Below are positions 45,105 through 55,666 of a stretch of DNA of 64,000 nucleotides, piece after piece. The DNA is taken from NCBI RefSeq assembly GCF_030247195.1, contig NC_080671.1, positions 410,589,335 to 410,653,334 of the forward strand, written 5' to 3'. The translations under genes and the position numbers were made by a program. The stretch's first letter is position 1; each line of letters starts with the position of its first letter. The notes below the pieces were generated by a model that saw only the letters and a program-made list of their open reading frames with translations, was not told the origin of the DNA and did not search any database. Source of the stretch: Topomyia yanbarensis. Lineage: Eukaryota; Arthropoda; Insecta; Diptera; Culicidae.

Positions 45105-46843
45105 AATATCGCAGATGTGCTCACCAAGTGGGGTCGTGGCCCACCAATACACAACGAATCGGAATGGGTTCAAGGTCCCTCAGTACTGTATCTACCGAAC
45201 GAGCAGTGGCCTTCTGCTGAATCAATCTAGAAAACCTCAGAAGAAACTAGAGGTATTATGCTGTTTCACGCGGTGGTCGAAGCCGATACTATTTCCAGCT
45301 GGGCGAAACTAGTACGCGTGGTGGCAACCGTTATGCGCTTCATCTCCAACTGTCGGCGTAAAAGAATTGGTTTGCCGATAGTGACTTATCAATAATCAGA
45401 GTGTCACTGTGGGTTGATCAAAACGGAGTATTCGACAATCAGGAAACCGCTTCAACAGGAGGAACTTCAAAAGGCAGAAATCGTTCTGTGGAGGCAAGCA
45501 CAATTCGAAAGTTTTCCCAATGAAATGAATGCTCTAACAAGGAATCTACATAGGAAAGATGATCAGCCACAGGAGAGGATTGAAAAATTTAGCACTCTGT
45601 ACAAGAGATCACCGGTGTTAGACGAAGAAGGCGTTCTGAGAGTACGCGGCCGATTGGAGACAAACCAGGAACTGCCCTTCGACATGAGGTTCCCAATCAT
45701 CCTATCTCGAAAAAATGACATCACGAGAAAGGTGATCCTACACTTTCACTACAAGTACGGCCACGCTAATAGGGAAACTATTTAATGAACTACGTCAAAA
45801 ATTTTGGATACCAAAGGCGCGTGCTGCAATACTACAGGCGACAAGGGATTGCATGTGGTGTAAAATGAATCGATGTGTACCCTTTGTTCCAATGATGGCA
45901 CCGTTACCTGTTCCACGTATTACCCCTCACCTACGTCCTTTCAGTGCAGTAGGTGTTGACTATCTAGGTCCGGTCGAAGTCACGGTGGGACGCAGAAAAG
46001 ATGGATCGTCGTATTCACCTGTATGGCTATGCGGTACATCTCGATGGGGTGCACAGTTTGAGCATACAATCCTGCCTAATGGTCATCAGACGATTCACTT
46101 GCAAGCGCGGAGCTCCGGAGCAAATATTTTCTGATAACGCTACGTGTTTTCGTGGAGCAAACGCAGCGACGACGAAGATGATTCAGAAGATCAATGAAGA
46201 ATGTGCAAGAAAGGTGATATAAACCGTTACTTCGTGGCACTTTAACCCTCCTGGAACTCCGCACATGGGTGGCATCTGGGAAAGGATGGTGCGATACGTC
46301 AAAGAAGCCCTGAAAGTTTTCGATGATGGGTGGAGACTAACAGATGAGACCCTTTCAACGAGTCTAGCCGAAGCAGAAGACATGATTAATACTCGTCCAT
46401 TAACATATGTTCCTCAGGATGACGACGGCGAAGAAGCCATTACACCAAACCACTTCTTGCGTGGAAAAGTGACCAATTTGGACATGCTTCTGGATGGTTC
46501 CGTTGACTTTGCTGAAACTTTGCGCAATGTTTACAAGCGGTCACAATATATAGCTAACATAATGTGGGATCGCTGGCTGAAAGAATATCTGCCCTCGCTA
46601 AATCATCGCACAGAGTGGTTCGACGACCAGAAGCCGCTCGAAGTTGGGGACCTAGTGTTCGTAGTTGATGGGAAGATCAGGAAGAACTGGGTACGAGGAA
46701 GAGTTCACAAGGTAATGCAAGGAGCAGATGGAAGAATCCGTCAAGCAGACGTAAAGACGGCGGATGGCAAGGTGCATCGGCGTGCCATAGCGAATCTAGC
46801 GGTGTTAGAAATTCAAAATTGTAAATCCGGATCTTCAGGATGA
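45105..46843 (+). pseudogene. Integrase and C-terminal part of degenerate BEL/Pao element
   Basis: Fragments include NESEWVQGPSVLYLP, then VRGRLETNQELPFDMRFPI, a partial HHCC finger (HFHYKYGHAN, then CMWCKMNRC), PLPVPRITPHLRPFSAVGVDY with the first catalytic D, a frameshifted block with FSDNATCFRGAN (second D), and PHMGGIWERMVRYVKEAL (E). The tail INTRPLTY, then ITPNHFLRGK and the DUF5641-type end reach a stop at 46843. Several stops and shifts separate the parts. Confidence 0.85.
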
Positions 46844-47009
46844 GCCACCAGATGTTACGGGCGGGGGATTGTTCACACCGCTGGGTAGTTGGAGTCGGTA
46901 TAACTGCGGACCCCCCGATAACTGACAGTTCACCGTGAAGAAAAATAAAACAAAAACAAAGTGTATTAAGATGCAGGAAATTCGGAATCTATATTAAAAT
47001 AATTAAAAG

Positions 47010-47360
47010 TTCAGTGTAAGGGAATGATCGGCTGAATTTAGGGAATCTATTTACGCAACTTAACCCGTAAGTAAAAATAGAATTTCAATTGATGAGAGTT
47101 TGGACAACATAAAATAACGAACTTGCTGTTGCCTAGTTCGTATCACACGAGGACTGAGGACCCAAGTCGCATGCATTACATCGTATTGCTTTGTACGGGT
47201 ATAGTACGGGTACGGGTACGGGTATAAGTATCTGGAAGAAGAAAAAGGAAAATTACTGATTGAAGATTGAAAATATAGGAAGAAGAAGAGGAAAGGATCA
47301 GGAAGTATCAAAAAGGGGGGGGGGGGTAGGTGGCTTAAACCCCCCCCCCCCCATGAGGGT
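47010..47360. repeat. GGGTAC short repeat and facing G/C runs
   Basis: 47197-47222 holds repeated GGGTAC units. At 47315-47326 a run of 12 G is followed 13 bases later by 13 C (47340-47352), which could pair as a hairpin. Confidence 0.8.
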
Positions 47361-48373
47361 TTTGAATGACTTTTAAAAATTTATTAACGTCCTGTTCAAG
47401 AATAAAATATACTGAAAACCGTTTTGACACATAAAATGTCATTTGAGTTCGGTCACTCTAGAAACAAGTCAATGAAGAAACCGAGGACGAAAATTTGTGA
47501 GGATGGCTGAAAAGGGATGTATGTCAAGCTGGACGGCTTCTCTGAAGGATCGGTTCACGTTTCGATAAGCTTCGATATTAGCAGCAGTAGTAAGTAGCCA
47601 GCAGATGTCGATCAGCGCGCTAGCAACGGCAGCTAAGGAGGAAAAACACGAAGTTGCAGAAAAATCGGGATATCGTTGTCTAGAGAAATTTTACCGCCGA
47701 TGATTATTCCGTTGGAGTGGCAGCGAAATGGATCGCGAAAATGGGCATCGGCATAGGGTGAAATACCGCTGCCGAGAAGTTCTCAGCACCAGCTAGCAGA
47801 TAAATAGGAACGACTAGCACCAAGAAGGATAAGAAGCCCGGCGAAGGTGGTTGTAAACAGATATAAATTCTTATGGTTGACACCTCCGGATCGACTCATG
47901 TCTCAACAGGCGACGATATTTGCAGAAGACCCGAGCAGGTCAGATATATCGCGAAGGTTGAACAGCAAGTAAGGAAAAGTAGCTATGGATAAAAACATGC
48001 CGATTAACACAAAACAAAATAAGCAAGAACACAATCCCTACTAAAGCAGTACTTAACGGTTACCCCGGATGGATGAGGATTGCGAGATAAAAGAGGTTTA
48101 GGTTTAGTCGGTTGGCTTAACAACTACTACACACCAATCCGAATCCACCACGAGCCAGCAGGAAGCGCACAGTGGTCGGAAATGTCAAAAACGTGAACTT
48201 CGTTCACTAGAGGCCAAACCATCGAATATATTCACAGGGTGTCTTTGGAGGAATTGTTCGTATGAATATTCCACACAATCTGATAAAAATTAAATTGAGG
48301 CAAGGCTTACTATGATTGAACTAGAAAAATTAGCTTTTTATACTGACGAGGTAGAAAGTTGGTGTATTCGACA

Positions 48374-48618
48374 GTGGCGGATCCAGGGGGAGGGTCCTGG
48401 GGGTTCGGACCCTCCCCCCGAAAATTTTGAATTTCTTAATAAGAAATTTCAAATTACTGTCACTTTTCTAATGGTTTCAAACTCAAAATCATTTCAAACT
48501 AAATTTGACCAACAAAACTGATTTTCATTAAAAATATGGCCTAATATTTTAAATGGATTTCTAAAAGTATTATATGCAATTCTTTTGATTATATTTCCTT
48601 GTAGTGGAATTCCGCCAC
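48374..48618. mobile_element. ~245-bp hAT-like MITE (GTGGCGGA ends)
   Basis: Ends GTGGCGGA and TCCGCCAC are inverted copies. Flanks ATTCGACA and ATTCTGCA match at 6 of 8 positions, a decayed 8-bp duplication. The left end carries a GC-rich hairpin (GAGGGTCC, TGGGGGTTC, GGACCCTC). Related blocks occur at 20358, 23830-24012 and 53404-53636. Confidence 0.6.
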
Positions 48619-49431
48619 ATTCTGCAGTCCTTGACTGACGGCGAACACGGAGTGTGCGAGAAATATCCCCATAGCGACCACCAGGCGCATCTGCCAATGG
48701 AAAGCTGCTGCAGCACGGAGAAGGACGACCGGCAAGCTAAAGTGGAACAAAAACCTCTTTATTGAGTCACTTCGGCAAACAGCGGAATCAAGTACGTTGA
48801 TGCGGCTTATCTAACAAGGATTGTGACGGCTTCTGACGTTACAATGCCACGAAAACTGGAGCCATGTAGTAGAGGGTGTGCAGCTTACTGGCTAAATGAG
48901 TAGCTCAGCACGATATACGCTGCTTGTATTAGAGCCAGAAGGCGGGCTCAGATAACAAGATCGGAGAGTGAGATACTAGCGCAAGCCATGTTTTAAGAAG
49001 CTAGGGACGCTTTGAAACGGGAGATCAAGCTTAGCAAGCAAGTTTGTCATAAGTAGCTGTGCTAAGAATTAGACGCCTATCTCTAAGGGACGTGTACTGA
49101 GTCGTCACGAAGAAGATAACGGCACGTCGGCCCCAACTGAAATATGCTCAGGTAAGTTAAAGATAATCGTTGAGAGTCTCTTCCCGATGCACGATCCAAC
49201 TACCTGGTCACCGATACCATACGGCGAAGAAGAAGGAGCTAACACAGCCAAGTTGCAAGCGACTCACGACGAGCTCAAAGAAGCGTCGATGTGACTATAA
49301 TCAAAGAAACCCCCCGGTCCGGATGGAATTCTAACCGTGGCGCTGAAAGGTGCGATCCTGGCATATCCGGACATGTTCAGGCTACTCCTGCTGAAGTCTT
49401 TATATAATGGTACAAAAGCTGGTGTTGCTAC

Positions 49432-49732
49432 CAGGGGCAGCGAAACACTTTACGCCCGAGTGGGTAGAAAGCATAGGGTGAGGGGTCCATTATTAAGGAT
49501 TTTTTCCCTTTTCGCAATGCACACGCTTACATTACATTCACATTAAATCACGTTCGTTCATGCAAATGGAATTACGGTACATCGATGTTTTCAAATATGT
49601 GTAGTGCGAGATACATGCGTTGCACATCTAAATTTTTTGAAATGGTTCAAAATTTCGAGTGGGTAATTACCCACTCGGTTATTTTCGAGTGGGTAGTACT
49701 ACCCATACTACCCACGCTTTCCGCCGGCCCTG
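49432..49732. mobile_element. 301-bp hAT-type MITE with GAGTGGGTA repeats
   Basis: GTTGCTAC is duplicated on both sides (49424-49431 and 49733-49740). The ends are short and imperfect (CAGGGGC and GGCCCTG). GAGTGGGTA or its complement occurs near both ends (49469, 49658-49680, 49689-49711). It interrupts the R1-type LINE, so it is younger than that insertion. Confidence 0.82.
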
Positions 49733-50686
49733 GTTGCTACCAAAGTCAGGGAAGTCAACGGGCCATCCAGCCTAGTATAGGCCAATGCCGCAGCGCTGCA
49801 TAGAAGAATGAGCCACCTCCTAATGAGCTACTTCCAGAGCAGAGTGTTGCTGTACGAGCCGAGCGAAGGGCACAAGTGAATGCGAGTCACAGCGGGCGTT
49901 CCTCAGGGCTCCATTCTCTGTCCAACTCTTTGGAACGAGATGTACGATAAAGTCTTAACGCGAGAACAAACTTTACTACGCCACACTCTCACCGAGCAGT
50001 CGGAATACAGCAGCAAAACAAAAATCTCGCCCTCTTTTTGAAATGGACCTATGTGCAAAAGGGAGCCTCTCTTCATTTACTTTCTCTTTCGATTATCACG
50101 GCTTGACCATTAATCTTTCTAATAATGTTCCAGTACATATTGGTGTGGTGTTATTTCGCATATTATGCAAAGAGTTAGGCAGCAAACGCAAATGCGACCG
50201 TGTTATTAGCGGAAGAGAAAGTAAACAAAGCGAGGCACTCGTTTGCACATAGGACCTTTTCAATAATTTTGCTTGAAATGTATTTTATTGCAGTACGAAA
50301 AAGTGTACTCGGTTTCGCTACCGTTCTGGCAAGAGCAGTAGTGATGCGTCGCTGTAGTGGGCTGTACGGCACGTACAAATATTAATGTACCGGAAAAAAT
50401 GTAGCTTACCGGTACCGTTCGCGTCCTTGTCTGGGGTGCTGCGCTGAAAACCAAGCTGAACCGTGAAAAGCTGAACAGAACATTCCGGCTGATGGCAGTA
50501 CGTGATGATTATATACAGAACAATATCGTTCATGCTAACTACGATTCCGTGGCTGGTTATATTCGTGAACACGCGCATTAAAAAGATAGTAACCCGTCAG
50601 AGTAACAATTTAGCTTTGGGTGGAAATACACCTGTAATAGAGTAAAAACTCCGTAGAGTGTATTGTTTACTTAAAGTTATGCTCAC

Positions 50687-52020
50687 TAGGGTTCGTCGCG
50701 GTTGCGGTAATTACCGCAACCGCGCGGTATTTACCGCACCCGCACCGCAAAAACTGCGGTGCGGTGAGACACTTTTTCTCGCGGATGCGGTGCGGGAAAT
50801 GAGCTTTTACCGCGCGGTATTACCGCAACCGCACTTAAAAAAATAATTGATAAAGTCTGCGTTAAAAAGTGAATTAAAACTTTGACTTTTAATATTTAAG
50901 AACGACGAAAATTATTACCTTACAATAGGGAAACATAATAAACATTTAATTGCTCTATCGTTACTTGACTTTTTACAATTTGTTTATTTTAATATGGTAA
51001 AACAATCTGTTAATAAGAAATAAAATCTATAAGCTGTGTCCAATATAATTTGGCATTATTATTTCTACGACATATTTTGAACACTGAAAAATTTACAAGC
51101 GAACCCTTTCAAATGTATAAAATGCACAATCCAATCATTGAAAAACAATTGAATTGTGCTGTCAAATTTAAAATGCATCATTTCTCCCGATTCCTCTTGG
51201 CAATCGTGAAATTATGAATCGTTTACGATGACATTTTCTCAATTGTGAATTTTGATTAATTTGGAGAACTTAAAGATGAACTTAAAAAAGTCTTAAGACT
51301 TAAAAACAACCCGAAGAATGAAATTATCATCATCAAAACAAACGAATTTGGAGGAATCAGCAGTAAGGGAGACAAATGTTTGAAAAGCGTCCAAAATAAG
51401 GAGGGGTCCAAATTAGGCTGATAACCTTATCATTCGTTACAACTCATACAATTTTAAGGGAGCAATTTTAGTATTTCAATAAGAATACATCCATTTCTTG
51501 AAAAATACAAAGTAAGAGTTTTGAGATGGGATGGATACCTGTTCTGTTATGTGTAGAACGACTTCTGATAATTAAATTCAAAGTTTTACTATTAATTGCT
51601 GCGGAAGAACGTTTTTGTATGTATAATGATGAAATACAGCTACATTTCATAGGACTTCAGAGCTATGCTAATATATACCTTGTTTCTAACGTATTTTTCT
51701 CAAGATGTACGGCATTTTATTAATAAAACTAGCAAAGTTGACATTTTTTAATAAATGTTACATTCTAAGGAGTCCGTCAAAGTTAATGTTCGTGTAAATA
51801 GGAAATATTTTTTTTATTATATGTAGTTATACAAATAAATTAATAATTATTCAACACACTTTTCAAAAATACAGAATTTTACCGCATTTACCGCATTACC
51901 GCGCGGTGCGGTGCGGTAAATGCAGTGCGGTTGCGGTAAGCGGTGCGGTTTTATGATTTTTATGCGGTTGCGGTGCGGACTATCCATTTACCGCCCACAT
52001 CCGCACCGCGACGAACCCTA
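50687..52020. mobile_element. 1.33-kb hAT-type non-autonomous element with GCGGT repeats
   Basis: The ends TAGGGTTCGTCGCGG and CCGCGACGAACCCTA are perfect inverted repeats, and ATGCTCAC is duplicated directly outside (50679-50686 and 52021-52028). The outer ~140 bp on each side are packed with GCGGT/ACCGC words in both orientations; the middle 1 kb is AT-rich, with no transposase frame. The 8-bp duplication and TAGGG start fit hAT transposons. The small frames inside (for example 51526-51723) are domain-free. Confidence 0.92.
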
Positions 52021-52139
52021 ATGCTCACCGCTGTTCGATACCGTTCACATTTAGTTTGTAAATTTTTGTATAGTTTCGCGATTGTGAATGGTTTTGTGCG
52101 TTCAGATAGCTGTAGTAAATTTTGTTTTATATTTGAATA

Positions 52140-53000
52140 TTAATAACATAGGGCTTAGGTAGGTCACAGCTCTCCTCTTGCTGTTATATTGGTTGCTGTT
52201 TATGCTGCAAGGGAGATGACAGTTATGCGGCGATTTTGTGATGGTGGTGTTTGTTTTGGTGGATTGAAAAATACGGCCATCGTGAAAAATCTTGATAGTG
52301 ACAGACCACGGACAAATACAGACGTCCCCGTTACACCAGGTCGGGACAGTTTCTAGCCACAATAGCCGTAGTGCGAAGTGCGCGTGTGTGACGGAAAGTT
52401 ATCCATCGTAAAGTGCCAGCCCGTGGTTTGAGCACTTGTTTATTTTGTGGTGCTGGATCGCCGTCGGGAGAAGCTACTCATCAAACAATTTTTGCTTTCC
52501 CGGTTAACCCCAAAGGATCCAGACGCACCAATCCGCCCTCGCTGGGAAGGATAAGCCGAATGAGCCTTGCTCTCCTTCCAAGCTAATAGCCAAGGAGGGC
52601 GAAGCAGGGTGGACAACGGCTCCCCCTGGGAAGAACACTGTGGTATCTTCCGGGATTCTTTGCGGGGAGCAAAGAATCCGGTGATTCGTCACCACCGTCG
52701 GTAAGGAGGTTCCGACAAAGGAGCAAAACTCACTTCCCTGGCTAATTATTAAGGACCGCTGCCGGAGCAGCCAACGACCAAAGGAGAACGCGGCCGTTGT
52801 TGTTCCGGCCGGTTGAAATAAATCGTCCGCCTTCCCGCCATCATCAGCAGCAACGGACGGAAACGACCAGCGGTGGAGAGTAGTGGAAGAAGTAAAGTTA
52901 AATTTTAGCTTTTTTGTTGTTAACAAAAATCCGAAATTTTGTGGAGGCACCTAGACCGCCCTGAAAAGAAGGGTCCGCCGGGCAAACAAGAACCCGAGTG
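52140..53000. other. GC-rich unclassified segment
   Basis: Unlike its neighbours it is GC-rich, contains CGAAGTGCGCGTGTGTGACG and a later TTTTGTGGAGGCACC phrase, and switches abruptly to AT-rich DNA near 53020. It resembles the 5' leader of some retroelements, but I cannot match it to a family. The 148-codon minus-strand frame (52950-52504) has no domain. Confidence 0.35.
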
Positions 53001-53029
53001 GTGACCAAACCGCTACTTACAAGATATTT

Positions 53030-53160
53030 TCATTTTAACTTACGATTCATACGAATAAATAAATTAATAAATACACGAAAATGAATTAAACATTATTACA
53101 TAAATAAATCAATACATACATAAATAACTAGATAAATAAATAGTATATCAATAAACAGTC
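53030..53160. repeat. AATAAATA-rich simple sequence
   Basis: Irregular ATAAATAAATA and ATACATACATAA units. Confidence 0.7.
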
Positions 53161-53403
53161 GTTGGGGTCGCTACCGCACGTGTTGGTTCATTTGCGATTT
53201 TCAATTTCCCACATTACACATTCGCAGGATGGGCTAGGAAATTGTCTGTGCTCAATTTGCGATAAATCGTTACCATTGAATGAAGAAATAATCTTTAATT
53301 GTTGTCTATTCAAATGGAATTCCTTTGCTGCGAGTTATCATCTTTTTATTGCTGTTTATATTCTGTTCTTTTCTCATTCACTATGAATGACTATGATGCC
53401 AAC

Positions 53404-53636
53404 CAATGGCTGATCCATGGGGGTTCGGACCTCGTTCGGAAATTTTCAATTTGTTGAATTTAAAATTTGTTTGAATTTTATATTAGTTTCAAGCTCAAAA
53501 TCTTTTCAAACCAAATTTGACCATCTATACTGATTTTCATTCAATGAACTTTTTACGTATTACGTATTGTACAATGTTCATTTTAAAATCGAAATTTCGA
53601 ACTCCTCCCGATTTTTTTTTGGATCCGCTTCTGGTA
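53404..53636. mobile_element. Decayed hAT-like MITE (GGATCCGC family)
   Basis: Left CAATGGCTGATCCATGG and right TTGGATCCGCTTCTGG are degraded inverted ends; the interior shares GGGGTTCGGAC, GAAAATTTTCAATTTGTTGA-like and CAAATTTGACCA phrases with 48395-48515. CCAAC lies outside both ends. The frame 53567-53872 begins inside it and is not a gene. Confidence 0.55.
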
Positions 53637-53990
53637 CCAACGATAAATGTATTAAGTGTTCGATGATCATGGCATCTGTAATTATTCGCTCTTTGCGGAG
53701 ATTGTTTTATAAACCATTACCAGAGCGGGTGTTAATTCCAATTTCACCATATTTATTCGAATACGCAATTAACGGAATTATAGGGCAGTTGAAATATACT
53801 AATCAGTCTACCCAATCACAGTTAAAATATTTTCGATTTGTTTATTTGAAGAGCACAAACATGGGTGAATGAATGTAGCGTCAGAAAATTTTCTACAGCC
53901 CCACTGATCGTTTCTAACGAGGTTTGTTAAACTTTAGCGCACAGCTACAAAACAACATAGTAAATTTCACAATAGATTCGCAATACCTAC

Positions 53991-54209
53991 CCAGCACGAC
54001 TGTATAGAATCAGTTCCTGTGTGTAACGCTATTTTCGTTTTCCGATCCGAGTTGGTTCCTATCGAGCCGTCTTTCTTGTTCTCTTTTGATGACCCTGACT
54101 CGTTGAAGTCGTAATCTACAGTTGATAAGCGGCTTCGAATGGCCGGCTTACGAGCATTTCTCGCAGCAGTTCGGAACGGTAGTGTCCAACCGAAAGTGAG
54201 AGTGATCAC
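53991..54209 (-). other. Possible first exon of a divergent gene
   Basis: On the minus strand, 73 codons from an ATG at 54209 end exactly at a donor-like CTGG|GTAGGT (53991/53990). The peptide begins with a basic, hydrophobic stretch (FGWTLPFRTAARNARKP) that could be a mitochondrial presequence. It would share an upstream region of about 90 bp with the aminomethyltransferase gene. No second exon is evident before 53640, and a + strand short frame at 54139-54231 overlaps it, so this may be chance. Confidence 0.22.
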
Positions 54210-54299
54210 ATCGATTGGCTCCTATCAGTAGTGCCGTGTAGTTTTATAGTGCGTAGGTTTTTGTTTTGTTAGGCTCGATATTCTTACGACGTTTGTGCA

Positions 54300-55666
54300 A
54301 TGCTGTCTGTTTTGGCAAGGCGATCACCCCGGCGGCAATGTTACGTGGCGATGCAAACAATCACTCGAAGGGCTGCCTCCACCGAGAAAGAACCGAGCAA
54401 AACAGCCCTGTACGAATTTCATCAAAATAACGGTGGAAAGCTGGTCGATTTTGCCGGCTACTGGCTGCCAGTTCAGTACGGCGATCAGAGTATCATCAAG
54501 TCGCATCTGTACACCCGAGAATATGGTTCGATTTTCGACGTGTCTCACATGCAGCAGACCTATCTGAGAGGTTTGGCTGGCTGTTCACTGATAAGAGATT
54601 GAGACGGGTCAATTAGCACTTTTTCCCGCTTTTTACAGGCAAGGATGTCGTTAGCTGCCTCGAATCGGTTTGCACCGCTGATATCAAGGGACTGAAGAAT
54701 GGTACCGGAACGCTGACCGTGTTTACCAACGGGAAAGGTGGTATTCTGGATGATCTGATTGTGAATCGAGTCTCGGACGATACGCTTTATGTCGTTTCCA
54801 ATGCATCTCGCAAGGAAACGGATATGGCCGTTATGTTAGATGCAGTGGTAAGAGTATTTATTGAATCAAACTATGTGATCAGTTGAATCATTATACGTTT
54901 ACCATTGCAGGCATCTTTCAAAGCCAACGGGAAGGATGTTTCGGTATCGTTTCTTCCCAGTGACGAGCAATCACTCCTGGCTATTCAAGGGCCAAGCGCG
55001 GTAACAACTCTACAGAAGCTGTGTACCACCGACCTTTCACGATTGTTTTTCATGAACACAATTAGCGACACTATTGCCGGAGTGGAAAAATGCCGCATCA
55101 CCCGCTGCGGATACACGGGGGAAGACGGAATGGAAATCTCAATCCCTTCCAACAAAGCAACGGAAATCGTATCCGCACTGTTGGATTCCAAAATCGGTAA
55201 ACTAAAATTAGCCGGTCTAGGTGCTCGAGATTCGCTCCGATTGGAGGCTGGACTGTGCCTGTACGGGAACGATATCGATGAAACAACAACCCCGGTCGAA
55301 GCCGGTCTACTATGGTTAGTGGCAAAACAGCGTCGTGCGGAGAACAATTTCCCCGGCTCGGACATCATCCTGAATCAGATAAAAAACGGAGTGACCCGAC
55401 GCCGGGTTGGATTCGTAATGTCCCCCGGATCGGCACCGGCCCGGCAGCACGTAGAAATCTACGACAACGAGCAGCATAAAATTGGCGAAATCACCAGCGG
55501 TTGCCCGAGTCCTTGCTTGCAGCTCAACATCGCGATCGGATATATTCGGGAAGTGTCGAAAAAAGTGGGAACGGAAGTTATGCTGAAGGTACGGGACAAG
55601 TTCTACCACAGTCAGGTTGCGAAGATGCCGTTCGTACAGACCCATTACTATCAACCACCGAAATAA
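54300..55666 (+). CDS. Aminomethyltransferase, mitochondrial (glycine cleavage system T-protein)
   Basis: Three exons, 54300-54570, 54639-54847 and 54911-55666, joined by GT-AG introns of 68 and 63 bp, give 411 residues, the usual family length. In the mitochondrial glycine cleavage complex the T-protein takes the aminomethyl group from the H-protein lipoyl arm and passes it to tetrahydrofolate, releasing ammonia. Residues 1-28 are basic and suit a mitochondrial presequence. Conserved stretches are LVDFAGYWLPVQY (48-60), FDVSHM (79-84), CGYTGEDGMEIS (226-237), GARDSLRLEAGLCLYGNDI (264-282), TPVEAGL (287-293) and the C-terminal IGEITSG (351-357). Codon joins preserve frame (the first intron splits a Gly codon). 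The stop codon overlaps an AATAAA polyadenylation word at 55662-55667. No disabling change is seen. Confidence 0.96.

Larger units (their letters stand above)
41936..46990 (+). mobile_element. Degenerate BEL/Pao retrotransposon
   Basis: Ordered remnants of a second, clearly different BEL/Pao element: gag, zinc knuckle, protease, RT connection, RNase H, integrase and C-terminal tail. The 5' end is lost: the frame at 41875 starts in the tandem repeat and enters gag-like sequence at about 41936, and I find no 5' LTR. After the last frame, a purine-rich ACGGGCGGGGGA at about 46857-46868 is followed by TGTTCACACC at 46870, which may be a 3' LTR start, but its end is not clear. Confidence 0.88.
47470..50510 (+). 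mobile_element. Degenerate R1-clade LINE
   Basis: Ordered ORF2 remnants across frames. At 48880-49010: AYWLNE, then a RARRRAQ block, as in the linker between endonuclease and RT of R1 elements. At 49305-49430: KKPPGPDGI, then PDMFRLLLLKSLYNG. At 49820-49950: LLMSYFQSRVLL, then VTAGVPQGSILCPTLWN. At 50430-50505: VLVWGAALKTKLNREKLN, then RTFRLMAVR. Stops are frequent. It is interrupted by small elements at 48374-48618 and 49432-49732, and possibly by other DNA at about 49990-50390. 5' and 3' limits are approximate; 47470-48300 may hold ORF1 remains that I cannot assign. Confidence 0.75.

Noticed and set aside
52504..52950. 148-codon minus-strand open frame
   Set aside because: No domain, within an unclassified GC-rich segment that is probably non-coding.
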